A stretch of 64,000 nucleotides of DNA, taken from contig CAYUZX010000011.1 in the NCBI GenBank assembly GCA_964449285.1, forward strand, positions 1-64,000, read 5' to 3'. Both the position numbers and the translations under genes were made by a program. Each line of letters opens with the position of its first letter. Positions within the stretch are counted from its first letter, which is position 1. This document shows, piece by piece, positions 48,975 through 58,700 of this stretch. The notes beneath the pieces were generated by a model. That model had not been told where the DNA came from. It did not search any database and was given only the letters and a program-made list of their open reading frames with translations. Origin of the DNA: QYOJ01 sp964449285 (lineage in GTDB: Bacteria; Bacteroidota; Bacteroidia; Bacteroidales; FEN-979).

Positions 48975-50639
48975 GTGAATACTAAAAAGAGAAACTGGTC
49001 GACATTTTACCTGGTTGGTATCCTCATCGCGACCGGGTTGATTTACAGCGCCTCCCTAAAAGGTGATTTTTTATCTTATGATGATACGGAGAATATTACC
49101 GGCAATATGCTTATTCGTGACCTCTCGCCGGGCTCTCTGCCTGCATTTTTCAAATCGACCAGCCTGTACATGTACTCACCGGTCACCTTTCTCAGTTATG
49201 CCCTTGATTATAAGCTGGCCGGGATGGATGCCTTTTACTTCAGGCTGACCAACCTGCTTCTTCACTTGATGAATGTATTGCTTGTTTTTTTACTGGGAAT
49301 GAAGCTATTTAAAAGATCCGGTCTTTCACTGATCATGGCTGCCCTTTTCGCTCTTAGCCCGGTAAATGCGGATACAGTTGCCTGGATTTCTGCCAGGAGC
49401 AATCTCCTTGCCACGCTGTTCTTTTTACTGTCCCTGCTACTCTATCTCGACTATTTGAAGAACAAGAACTACCTCTTCTATGGATTGTCCATTGTAGCAT
49501 TCCTGCTTTCTCTCTTCTCGAAATCAGCGGTGGTGATGCTGCCTTTTACCTTATTTCTCTTAGATTATTTATTCGCCCGGAAACTGAATATCAGGCTGGT
49601 TCTTGAAAAGATACCCTTCTTTGCAATCGCCTTACTGTTTGGCCTCATTGCGATCTGGTTCAGGACTGATACTGGCGCAACACAAACAACGATTCTCTAC
49701 ACTTTGCCCGACAGGTTCTTCATGATTTGCTATTCCCTTATGAACTACCTGGTCATATCCATTGTCCCTGTTAACCTTTCGGAGGTGTATGGCTACCCGC
49801 AGAAATCGGGTGGAGCGCTTCCTCTCTGGTATTACCTCGCTCCTTTCCTGATCCTTGGGATTGTCATCCTCATTTTACGGACGAAGTCCATCCGAAGGGA
49901 AATGATCTTCGGATTGCTGTTCTTCCTGTTGAATATTATCATCACCCAGATTGTAATGCTGGAGGACAGTTTCAGGTCAAACCGCTATGCCTATATGCCA
50001 TTTCTGGGGTTGTTTTTTATTTATATCATAGCAGGTGATACAGCATTGAAGCACAACCCTGCTATCCGGAAATACACGGTCATTCCCTTCCTGATCCTTG
50101 CGGTGCTCTATGGAATTATGACCTTCCAACGGTCACTGGTTTGGAAGGATAGCCTGGGATTGTTCAATCATGCGATCATGGAATCTCCAGATGCAGCCTT
50201 TGTTTACAACAGCAGGGGAATTGCAAAATATTCCCAGGGAGATATGAAGGGCGCTCTCAACGATTACGATCAGGCCATCACCCTGAATCCTCAATATTCA
50301 GGGGCCTATTATAATCGCGGAATCGTGTATTATAACATAGGGCAATATACAAATGCCATGAATGATTATTCCAAAGGGATCACTCTTAACCCAAATTTTG
50401 CCAGTTCCTATGTTGCCAGGGGGATTCTTTACATGGATGTATTGAAGAATTATCCTGCAGCCATGAATGACTATACAAAAGCCATTGAGATCAATTCCTT
50501 ATCTGCCCAGGCATTTTACAACCGGGGCATCCTGATGTTACGGATGAATAACCCCGACAATGCATGCCTGGATTTTAAGAAAGTGAAACAACTGGGTTAC
50601 GATAGAGCGGATGACTTGATTAACCGGTTTTGCAGGTGA
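48975..50639 (+). CDS. TMTC-like membrane protein: GT-C-type transmembrane part plus TPR
   Basis: 554 residues from GTG 48975. About ten transmembrane helices occupy residues 12-390, with SYDDTENITGN in the first outer loop, an acidic DD motif like the catalytic loop of GT-C glycosyltransferases. Four TPR units close the protein (NSRGIAKYSQGDMKGALNDY, YNRGIVYYNIGQYTNAMNDY and two more). The plan resembles TMTC-type protein mannosyltransferases. It follows the HEAT gene by 40 bp and is probably in its operon. Confidence 0.75.
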   Translation: MNTKKRNWSTFYLVGILIATGLIYSASLKGDFLSYDDTENITGNMLIRDLSPGSLPAFFKSTSLYMYSPVTFLSYALDYKLAGMDAFYFRLTNLLLHLMNVLLVFLLGMKLFKRSGLSLIMAALFALSPVNADTVAWISARSNLLATLFFLLSLLLYLDYLKNKNYLFYGLSIVAFLLSLFSKSAVVMLPFTLFLLDYLFARKLNIRLVLEKIPFFAIALLFGLIAIWFRTDTGATQTTILYTLPDRFFMICYSLMNYLVISIVPVNLSEVYGYPQKSGGALPLWYYLAPFLILGIVILILRTKSIRREMIFGLLFFLLNIIITQIVMLEDSFRSNRYAYMPFLGLFFIYIIAGDTALKHNPAIRKYTVIPFLILAVLYGIMTFQRSLVWKDSLGLFNHAIMESPDAAFVYNSRGIAKYSQGDMKGALNDYDQAITLNPQYSGAYYNRGIVYYNIGQYTNAMNDYSKGITLNPNFASSYVARGILYMDVLKNYPAAMNDYTKAIEINSLSAQAFYNRGILMLRMNNPDNACLDFKKVKQLGYDRADDLINRFCR

Positions 50640-50707
50640 CAAAATCGAAACAACGATAAATCAAGGTAGCGAAATTATGGCAATTCATGGCAATTTATTA
50701 TAGCAAT

Positions 50708-51271
50708 ATGACAACAACTCTCCCTCTTAGAACCCTTGGCAACTCCGATCTGCGAGTTACCCCCATTGACCTTTACCAGGTGCACCAGCCATTTGGGTTC
50801 TCTTCGGCTACAGAGGAGATGAAACAGATGGCAGAACTGGCGAAGGAGAAGCAGATCAGGCACATCGGCGTGAGCAACTTCTCAGAGCAGAAGATGCGTG
50901 AAGCGGCCAAAGAGCTGGGCGTTACCATCATCGCATACTCTCCGCTGGCCCAGGGGATCCTTACCGGGAAGTTTCACGATAATCCTGAGTTGCTGAAGGG
51001 CGCAGGCTGGCGGAAAAGTTCAGGACCCTTCAAGGCAGAGAACATGAAGAAGAGCCTGCCGCTGATCAACATGATGAAAGAGCTGGGCGAGAAATATACG
51101 GTATCGGCCGCCCAGGTGGCACTTAACTGGCTGCTCTACGCCAACGGTGACACCGTAGTAGCGATCCCAGGCGCCACGAAACTCTCTCACGCCCGGGATA
51201 ATGCTGGTGCAATGACATTTCAACTATCCGCAGAAGAAATTGAGAAGCTCTCAGGTACTACCCCTTCCTAA
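50708..51271 (+). pseudogene. Aldo/keto reductase with two internal in-frame deletions
   Basis: 187 residues where about 310-330 are normal. RTLGNSDLRVTP (N-terminus) is followed at once by IDLYQVHQPFGFSS, so roughly 90 residues are gone, including the catalytic Asp, Tyr and Lys. Then HIGVSNFSEQKMREA jumps to AKELGVTIIAYSPLAQGILT, losing about 30 more (the SNQVQYSLL region). The C-terminus (AQVALNWLLYANGDTVVAIP) is intact. The frame is open but the enzyme cannot be active. Confidence 0.75.
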
Positions 51272-51272
51272 A

Positions 51273-51302
51273 GGGGCTGTCTCAAAACATCGAGACAACC
51301 CC
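51273..51302 (+). terminator. Hairpin after the reductase remnant
   Basis: GGGGCTGTCTC, 8 bases, GAGACAACCCC: 11-bp stem with one mismatch. No strong T run follows. Confidence 0.5.
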
Positions 51303-51350
51303 CTTGTCCCCCCTTCCCTTCTTGGTTAAGGAGTCGGGGGATGGGGTAGT

Positions 51351-53300
51351 CTATTCGTAACAAAACCGTTTCATCACCTTATAGGCATCGGGAATGCCGA
51401 GTTCTCCGGCTTTGCTAAGGTACTTGCACCCGCCGTTCTTGTCTTTCATCAGTAAGTAGATCAGCCCCAGGTTATAATACCCTTCGGCGAAATTCTTTTT
51501 CAGGTCAACAGCCCTACGGAAGTCATATAATGCCTCCTGGTAATTACCCATAGTAGCATAAAGAACCCCGCGGTTGTAATAGGCAAACGGGAAGCCGGGA
51601 TCAAGAATGATCACTTTTTTATAATTGTACATCATCGCTTCGATGAGGATGGCATCCTCTTTTACCCTCACCGAATCAACTTCATCTTCAGGGATCTCTC
51701 CGATCCCGGGAAGCCGTTTTGTCTTCTCCTCCTCCAGCCGGAATTGATAAAGGCCATAGATGGCATTCGCCCTGGCAAAATAAAGTAACACAAACCCGGG
51801 ATCCAGACCGATTGCTGAGTCGCAGTCACTGGTTGCCCTTGCATACTCTTTCAATCCGGTAAAGGAGACTGCTCTGATCAGGAAGGACTCCGGGTTACGG
51901 GAGACCGAATCAAGCAGGATCGTTTGCCGTGCCACAATTTCTCTCCGGGCTGAGTCACTAAGCAAGTAGGGTTTGTTTGCCAGGGAGATGATGCTCGTAT
52001 AGTAGTGCTCTTTTGGGTAGGAGTCGTAGAGTTCAATCTGGTCATATCTGGCCTGGCCGAAAAAGAGGTTGAAAACCGGAGACAACTGAATGTCGACATA
52101 CTGATTCTGGAACTTGCTCGACATTGTGTTCATCTCCTCGAAGTTGCCGGTCAGCTTGATCAGGTTTTTGAGGTGGTTTTTTTCATCGAAATCTAACGTA
52201 TCGGGGCGGTTTTCGTTGCGTTTAGCCGCCTCTTGCCCAAGTTGGTGATCTATGGCAGCTCCCTTCCTGTCTTTCAGCTTCTCTTTCACGTTCGACCGGG
52301 CCATATAGCCGTCGGTATAATCGGGAAAGAGAGCAATGGTTTTGTCAAAATCTTCCAGGGCATCCTGAAGGTCATTGGACTCCATCCGGAGTAACCCCCT
52401 GTAATAGTGGCTGATCAGGTTTTCGGGGTTGAGACGGATCACGGTAGTGAGATCACGGATGGCAGCGTTCAACTCCTTCATCTCATTCAGGATGATCGCA
52501 CGGTTGAAATAGGCGTAGGAGTTATAAGGAGAGAGCAGGATGACCTTGTTGAGATCCATTAATGCCCCCTCTTTGTCCTTGTTGTTGATATGGGCTAACG
52601 CCCGGTTAAACAGGGCGTAGATATTATTGGAATCGAGATTTAACGCCCGATTGAGATAAATGATAGCCGAATCGGGTCGTTCCAATTCCATCCAGGCTGC
52701 TCCCATCTGGATGGAGCCGTAAGGATTTTTGGGATTCAACTCCATCACCTTCTGAAATGACGTAATAGCCGTATAATGGTTGCCCAGGCCCATTTCGGCG
52801 CTCCCTTTAAGCAGATAAACCATCTCGTCAGTATCGTCCAGGTCGATGGCTCTGTAGCAGTCGTTGATACAGTCGTCGAAGTGCTTGGTGAAAAGGTTGA
52901 TCCGGGCACGGTTCAGATAAATGGTAGGATTCTTGCCATCCAGGTCTTGGGCTCTGGCGAAGTCTTCAAAGGCACCGTCGAACTTCTCCTGCTGGCTGCG
53001 TACGATTGCTCTGTTGATAAAGACATCAGGCTGGTAGGGGAAGAGTTCGATGGATGTTGTATAGTCTGCTTCTGCCCCGATGTAATCATCCAGTCCATAT
53101 TTTGCATAACCTCTGAAAAAGTAGAGATCCGAAGCTGTTGGCTCATATCTGATAGCGTCATTCAGGGTATTCAGCGCCTCCAGGTACATCGCGTTCTGAA
53201 GCTGCGTCACCCCGATCTGCCTAAGGTTTGAACGGGTTTGGGAGAATAGGACTGCGAAAGGAAAAAATGCAAGAAATATCAGGAATAAACGGTTGCTCAT
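51351..53300 (-). CDS. Secreted TPR-repeat protein
   Basis: 649 residues. Signal MSNRLFLIFLAFFPFAVLFS. About ten or more TPR units cover nearly the whole chain (ALNTLNDAIRYEPTASDLYF, FINRAIVRSQQEKFDGAFED, YGSIQMGAAWMELERPDSAI ... FAYYNRGVLYATMGNYQEAL), ending in a Sel1-like CKYLSKAGELGIPDAYKVM. Probably a periplasmic scaffold. Convergent with the aldo/keto reductase remnant and 55 bp before aconitase on the same strand. Confidence 0.85.
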   Translation of the reverse strand: MSNRLFLIFLAFFPFAVLFSQTRSNLRQIGVTQLQNAMYLEALNTLNDAIRYEPTASDLYFFRGYAKYGLDDYIGAEADYTTSIELFPYQPDVFINRAIVRSQQEKFDGAFEDFARAQDLDGKNPTIYLNRARINLFTKHFDDCINDCYRAIDLDDTDEMVYLLKGSAEMGLGNHYTAITSFQKVMELNPKNPYGSIQMGAAWMELERPDSAIIYLNRALNLDSNNIYALFNRALAHINNKDKEGALMDLNKVILLSPYNSYAYFNRAIILNEMKELNAAIRDLTTVIRLNPENLISHYYRGLLRMESNDLQDALEDFDKTIALFPDYTDGYMARSNVKEKLKDRKGAAIDHQLGQEAAKRNENRPDTLDFDEKNHLKNLIKLTGNFEEMNTMSSKFQNQYVDIQLSPVFNLFFGQARYDQIELYDSYPKEHYYTSIISLANKPYLLSDSARREIVARQTILLDSVSRNPESFLIRAVSFTGLKEYARATSDCDSAIGLDPGFVLLYFARANAIYGLYQFRLEEEKTKRLPGIGEIPEDEVDSVRVKEDAILIEAMMYNYKKVIILDPGFPFAYYNRGVLYATMGNYQEALYDFRRAVDLKKNFAEGYYNLGLIYLLMKDKNGGCKYLSKAGELGIPDAYKVMKRFCYE

Positions 53301-53355
53301 TTCTTTTACTTAGTCATACTGCCATATTCCTCATTCCTTATACTCTCATACCCTG

Positions 53356-55611
53356 TTACTTCTTCATATAGTTCAGCGCACTACCCGCCTTGAACCATTT
53401 TATCTGCAACGTTCCATAGCTATGGTTCACGGCGATCTTTTCAGAGCTGCCATCAGCATGATGGAGCACCAGGATTAACGGAACCCCCGGCGTGAATGTT
53501 TCCAACCCCATCACGTCGATGATGTCATCTTCCCGGATCCGGTCATAATCTGTAGGATTGGCGAAGGTGAGTGCGAGCATCCCCTGCTTTTTCAGGTTGG
53601 TCTCGTGGATCCGGGCAAACGATTTCACCAGTACTACCCTGGTGTTCAGAAATCTGGGTTCCATGGCTGCATGCTCCCTGGAAGAGCCCTCTCCGTAATT
53701 TTCATCGCCCACGATGATCGAGCCAATGGTTTTGCTTTTGTAATCACGTGCTACCTTTGAGACCTCTCCATACTCGCCCGTGGTTTGGTTTTTCACGGCG
53801 TTTGTTTTGTCGTTGAACGCGTTGACAGCGCCCATCAGCAGGTTGTTGGATATGTTGTCGAGATGCCCGCGGAACTTCAGCCATGGTCCTGCCATCGAGA
53901 TGTGGTCGGTCGTGCATTTGCCTTTGGCTTTGATCAGCAAACGCAGTCTGGTAATATCTTTGCCGTCCCAGGGGGTGAACGGTTCAAGGAGCTGCAACCG
54001 TTCCGATGCCGGATTTACCTTGATGGTGATGGCGCTTCCGTCGTCGGGAGGAGCCAGGAAGCCGGTCTCTTTTACCTCAAATCCGTTTGGAGGAAGCTCA
54101 TATCCGGTAGGTTCATCAAGCATCACCTCGTTGCCCTCCTTGTTCGTCAGTTTATCTTTCATGGGATTGAAGGCCAGCGATCCGGCCAGCGCCATGGCGG
54201 TTACGATCTCCGGGGAGGCCACGAAGGCATGGGTGCTTGCATTGCCGTCGTTGCGCTTGGCGAAATTCCTGTTGAAGGAGGTGATGATAGAGTTCTTCCG
54301 GGTAGGATCCTCCATGTGGCGTGCCCATTGCCCGATGCAGGGCCCGCAGGCGTTCGCCATCACCACCCCGCCAATCTCGTCAAATACTCCCAGAAGTCCG
54401 TCACGTTCGGCAGTAAACCTGATTTGTTCCGATCCCGGTGTAATCAGGTATTCCGATTTTACGGCCAGTTTTTTCTCTCCAGCCTGCCTGGCAATCGATG
54501 CAGCCCTCGTAAGATCTTCGTAAGAAGAGTTTGTACAGGATCCAATGAGTCCCACTTCCAGCTTCCCGGGGTATCCGTTCTCATGGAGGAACGAGGCCAG
54601 TTGTGAGACAGGTGTTGCCACATCCGGAGAAAACGGACCGTTCACATAAGGTTCAAGGGTCGACAGATTAATCTTGATATATTGGTCGTAGTAAGCTTCC
54701 GGATTCTTCATCACCTGATCGTCAGGGCGAAGCAGGTGAGCATGTTCATCAGCCAGAGCTGATAATCCCGACCGGCCGGTGGCATCAAGGAAGGATTTCA
54801 TTTTGCCGTCATAGGCAAAGATAGAGCAGGTAGCTCCGATTTCAGCTCCCATGTTGCAGATGGTTCCTTTTCCGGTACAGGACATGCTTTCGGCACCCTC
54901 TCCGAAATACTCAACAATGAAGCCTGTGCCTCCTTTGACCGTCAGGATTCCGGCCAGCTTCAGGATTACATCTTTCGGACTGGCCCACCCGTTCAGCTTT
55001 CCCACAAGTTCTACACCAAACACTTTAGGCATTTTGAGTTCAAGGGGCATCCCCGACATCACATCCACGGCATCTGCACCTCCAACACCAATGGCTACCA
55101 TGCCCAGTCCTCCGGCATTTGGGGTATGGGAATCGGTGCCAATCATCATGCCACCCGGGAAGGCGTAATTCTCAAATATAACCTGGTGGATGATCCCGGC
55201 GCCGGGCTTCCAGAATCCAATCCCGTATTTGGCGGAGACGGTCTGCAAAAAGTCATAAACCTCCTTGTTGGTTATCAACGCCTGAGGCAGGTCGCTGTTC
55301 ACCCCCTCCTTGGCCAGGATCAGGTGATCGCAATGGACGGTAGCAGGGACGGCGCTTGTCTTCCTGCCGGCGGTCATAAACTGTAGCAACGCCATCTGGG
55401 CTGTCGCATCCTGCATGGCGACCCGGTCGGGTTGGAAATTGACATAGTCGACACCTTTTTTTAACGGCTTTTCAGGAATGGGATCAAAAAGATGCCCGTA
55501 AAGGATTTTATCCGTCAGGGTTAACGAACGGCCTGATAAATTTCTTGCAACATCCACCCCCGAAGCTAGTTTCCGGTAGGTTTCGCGGATTAAATTCAGA
55601 TCAATCATCAT
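53356..55611 (-). CDS. acn: Aconitate hydratase, mitochondrial type
   Basis: 751 residues, full length. The cluster cysteines are in IGSCTNSSYEDL and NACGPCIGQW. Other signatures are IGTDSHTPNAGGLGMVAIGV, MGAEIGATCSIFAYD and the swivel-domain GEGSSREHAAMEPRF. It converts citrate to isocitrate through cis-aconitate with a [4Fe-4S] cluster. Two adjacent ATGs start it. TATCTTGT about 45 bp upstream, with TTG 19 bp further, is a likely promoter. Divergent from the AMP-ligase fusion and isocitrate dehydrogenase, so the TCA steps are grouped. Confidence 0.95.
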   Translation of the reverse strand: MMIDLNLIRETYRKLASGVDVARNLSGRSLTLTDKILYGHLFDPIPEKPLKKGVDYVNFQPDRVAMQDATAQMALLQFMTAGRKTSAVPATVHCDHLILAKEGVNSDLPQALITNKEVYDFLQTVSAKYGIGFWKPGAGIIHQVIFENYAFPGGMMIGTDSHTPNAGGLGMVAIGVGGADAVDVMSGMPLELKMPKVFGVELVGKLNGWASPKDVILKLAGILTVKGGTGFIVEYFGEGAESMSCTGKGTICNMGAEIGATCSIFAYDGKMKSFLDATGRSGLSALADEHAHLLRPDDQVMKNPEAYYDQYIKINLSTLEPYVNGPFSPDVATPVSQLASFLHENGYPGKLEVGLIGSCTNSSYEDLTRAASIARQAGEKKLAVKSEYLITPGSEQIRFTAERDGLLGVFDEIGGVVMANACGPCIGQWARHMEDPTRKNSIITSFNRNFAKRNDGNASTHAFVASPEIVTAMALAGSLAFNPMKDKLTNKEGNEVMLDEPTGYELPPNGFEVKETGFLAPPDDGSAITIKVNPASERLQLLEPFTPWDGKDITRLRLLIKAKGKCTTDHISMAGPWLKFRGHLDNISNNLLMGAVNAFNDKTNAVKNQTTGEYGEVSKVARDYKSKTIGSIIVGDENYGEGSSREHAAMEPRFLNTRVVLVKSFARIHETNLKKQGMLALTFANPTDYDRIREDDIIDVMGLETFTPGVPLILVLHHADGSSEKIAVNHSYGTLQIKWFKAGSALNYMKK

Positions 55612-55702
55612 GATTCTTTTGGAATTATTTAATTGAGAACAAATTTAACAAGATAAGTATAATAAATAAATTTGCAATTGATAAAAAAGAGGGGAGAGAG
55701 AG

Positions 55703-58700
55703 ATGTCAGATCCTGAGAACAGGTTGTTAACGTGGAAAAATAGTCATCCGGACAAGTCCCATCCAATCCAGGAAGCGATTCGACTGCTGGAAGAAGCTGA
55801 ACAGGTGTTGACTTCCGGAGGGCAAGATCAGTTTTCGCGAGAGTGGTGGATGGATCTCATCGATACAACCCGGCAACCGGCATATCTTCTGGCCCTTGGA
55901 TCCCCCGAAACGCGGATTCGATGGACTGAGATGATCTTCCAGGTCATCCGGGGCATCAACTATTCCCTGATTGACATGATCAGGCAGCGGGTGGCGAAAC
56001 ATCCTGCCAGGGTGTTGTTTTGCAACCTTTCGAATTCTGGCAAGGTGGAATGGACCTATGTGCAGATCTTCAGGCATCTGCGGGAATTAGCCGCTCTTTT
56101 TTACAAAGAGAGTGATACTCCACGGGTTGCCCTGTTTACGGAAAACTGCCTTGAGGGTGCTGCGACCGATCTGGCTTGCCTTTCGCACGACATCTTCGTC
56201 ACTCCGCTGAGCCCTCACTTCAGGGAGGAGACACTGGTATCTATTATTGACCAGTTAAAAATAAACCTGGTTGTTACAGATACAGCCAGCCGGATTTCTG
56301 TGCTGCAATCGTTGTTGAAAAAGGCGCCAATTCCGTTCAGGGTATTTACACTCCAGCCAGGTGTACTGCAGGAGGGGGTGCAATACCTGCCCGAGGCTTG
56401 CAAAAAGCTCTCCCTGAACGAAATATCCGCTCTTCTCGATACACGCAAACCACTTCCCGTCAACACGGTGATTACAACCATGTTCACTTCGGGAAGTACC
56501 GGTGTGCCGAAAGGAGTCTCCTTTTCCAATTACAACATTGTAAGCAAGCGGTTTGCCAGGGCTGCCGCCCTCCCGGCTGTAGGAGAACAAACCTTTCTCA
56601 GCTACCTCCCGCTATACCATACTTTCGGGCGTTATCTGGAGATGATGGGCGCCATCTTCTGGAGCGGCACCTATATTTTCGCCGGAAATACTTCACCCGA
56701 AACCCTCTTCTCCCTTTTTCCTAAAACAAAACCCACCGGGTTTATCTCTATCCCACTCCGATGGCAAGAGCTCTATGACCTGTGCCAGGAACAGATCGGC
56801 ACACAGGAGGATCGTACGCTGCAAACGGAAGCAGTGAGAACGGTAGTTGGGGAGCGGCTACGATGGGGGCTTTCAGCGGCAGGGTATCTCGACCCCAGGG
56901 TATTCCGTTTTTTCAACCATCATGGAATCCAGCTCTGCAGCGGGTTCGGGATGACAGAGGCTACCGGTGGGATCACCATGACGGAACCCGGCAGGTATAA
57001 GGATGGTACGGTCGGATTGCCGTTACCCGGAGTCTATCCACGTCTCACGGCTGAAGGAGAGATGGAACTTCGTGGACATTATATTACCCGGTACCTGGAA
57101 GATGCCGGTCCGGGCGATGTTATCCCGTTTCCTGTATCCGACAGTCAGGACGCCTGGCTTCCGACAGGGGATGTCTTCAAGGTAACAAAAGAGGGACACT
57201 ACCAGATCGTTGACCGGGTAAAAGATATCTACAAGAACAACCGGGGGCAAACGATCGCACCGCAGGTGATCGAGAAGAAGTTTTTTCGGGTTCCGGGAAT
57301 CCAGTCCTGCTTCCTCGCAGGAGATCACTGGTCCTACAATGTGTTGCTGATTGTCCCTGATAAGGAGGACCGGATCTACAGAACCCTGAGAGGAGAAAAG
57401 CTCCGTGAATATTACCGTCAGGTCATCACGGCAGCCAATGCCAACGTGGCCCCTTATGAAAGGGTGGTCAACTTCACCATCCTCACTCGGAACTTCTCTG
57501 CCTCCAGGGGGGAGTTGACTCCTAAAGGATCATTTAACCGAAAGACTATTGCGCATAACTTCAGGAAGGAGATCGACCTGCTTTACACCAGCAATTACAC
57601 CCTGATTACAACTCCCAACAGGATGGTTCAGATCCCGAAATGGTTATACCGTGATCTGGGAATCCTGGAAACTGACATCGTATATCAGGCCGGGAAGCTG
57701 ATCAACCGCAGAAATAAAACCAGGCTTACGTTCAGGCGTATCAGGGAAGGGCGTCTTCGGATCGGAGATCTCGTTTACGCGGTGAACGAGGAGTTCGTTG
57801 ACCTGGGGATCTTCACCCGCCAGCCTGCCTTATGGATTGGGAATCCTGAACTGGTCCGGTTCTTCCCTGTCAGGGAAGGGTGGGATCTCCCGGTAAAAAA
57901 GATGGCGGAAACCATCTGTATCGCCCGGTTCAAATGCCTTACGGGGGATTGCATTCCCGAATTGACAGGGGTGCTAGACCCGCAATTGATCCGAATCAAT
58001 AAGCTGCTCTTTGCTGCTATTTTCTCCGGGTTACAACAGGCGTTGCAAGCCATCAGGGAATTGGGAGACCTGTTTCCTTCCCTGGAACCCAGACTGTCTG
58101 ATGTGGTAAGGCACCGGATGGAGGCGCTTGCCTATCATCCCGCAGAGGAGGTCCGGACGCTGGCTTATCGGATCATCCTACTCCAGGCTCCCCAACCTGA
58201 ACGAATCCCCTATATGCCGGCTTTCATTGAATCGGGACTTTCCTTTCTCAATGAAGAGTCGATCACCGATATTGCAAACAGCAATTTCGGGAAACATCGG
58301 TTGGATGCGTTAAAAAGGCGTCTCTATTACTACAGAAACCAGTTGACCTGGCCAGCCAACCGAAAAAACAGACGGCAGTTTGCCGATATCCTCTCGATGC
58401 TCTACACATTTGCCGTGAATCATATGGAATTCTACGGCCCGGTTCGGGCGGAACTCTCCCGCTGGGCGTTACACCGGCAGGATCCATGGCTATCGAAGAG
58501 GGCAGGGGAACTCTTTATGCAGCTTGCCGGGATATTTGAGGCGGAGATGGCCCGGCAGGCAATCAAATTTCCCATGAGTTTCTGGAAGTCGCGCGTGACG
58601 TTTGAACAGAACATCCCGGAACGTGAAAAAGATCGGATCCTGACATTGTTTCAGACCACAACCTTTCTTGAGGAGAGCGTCCTCCTGACCTCTAACGGTC

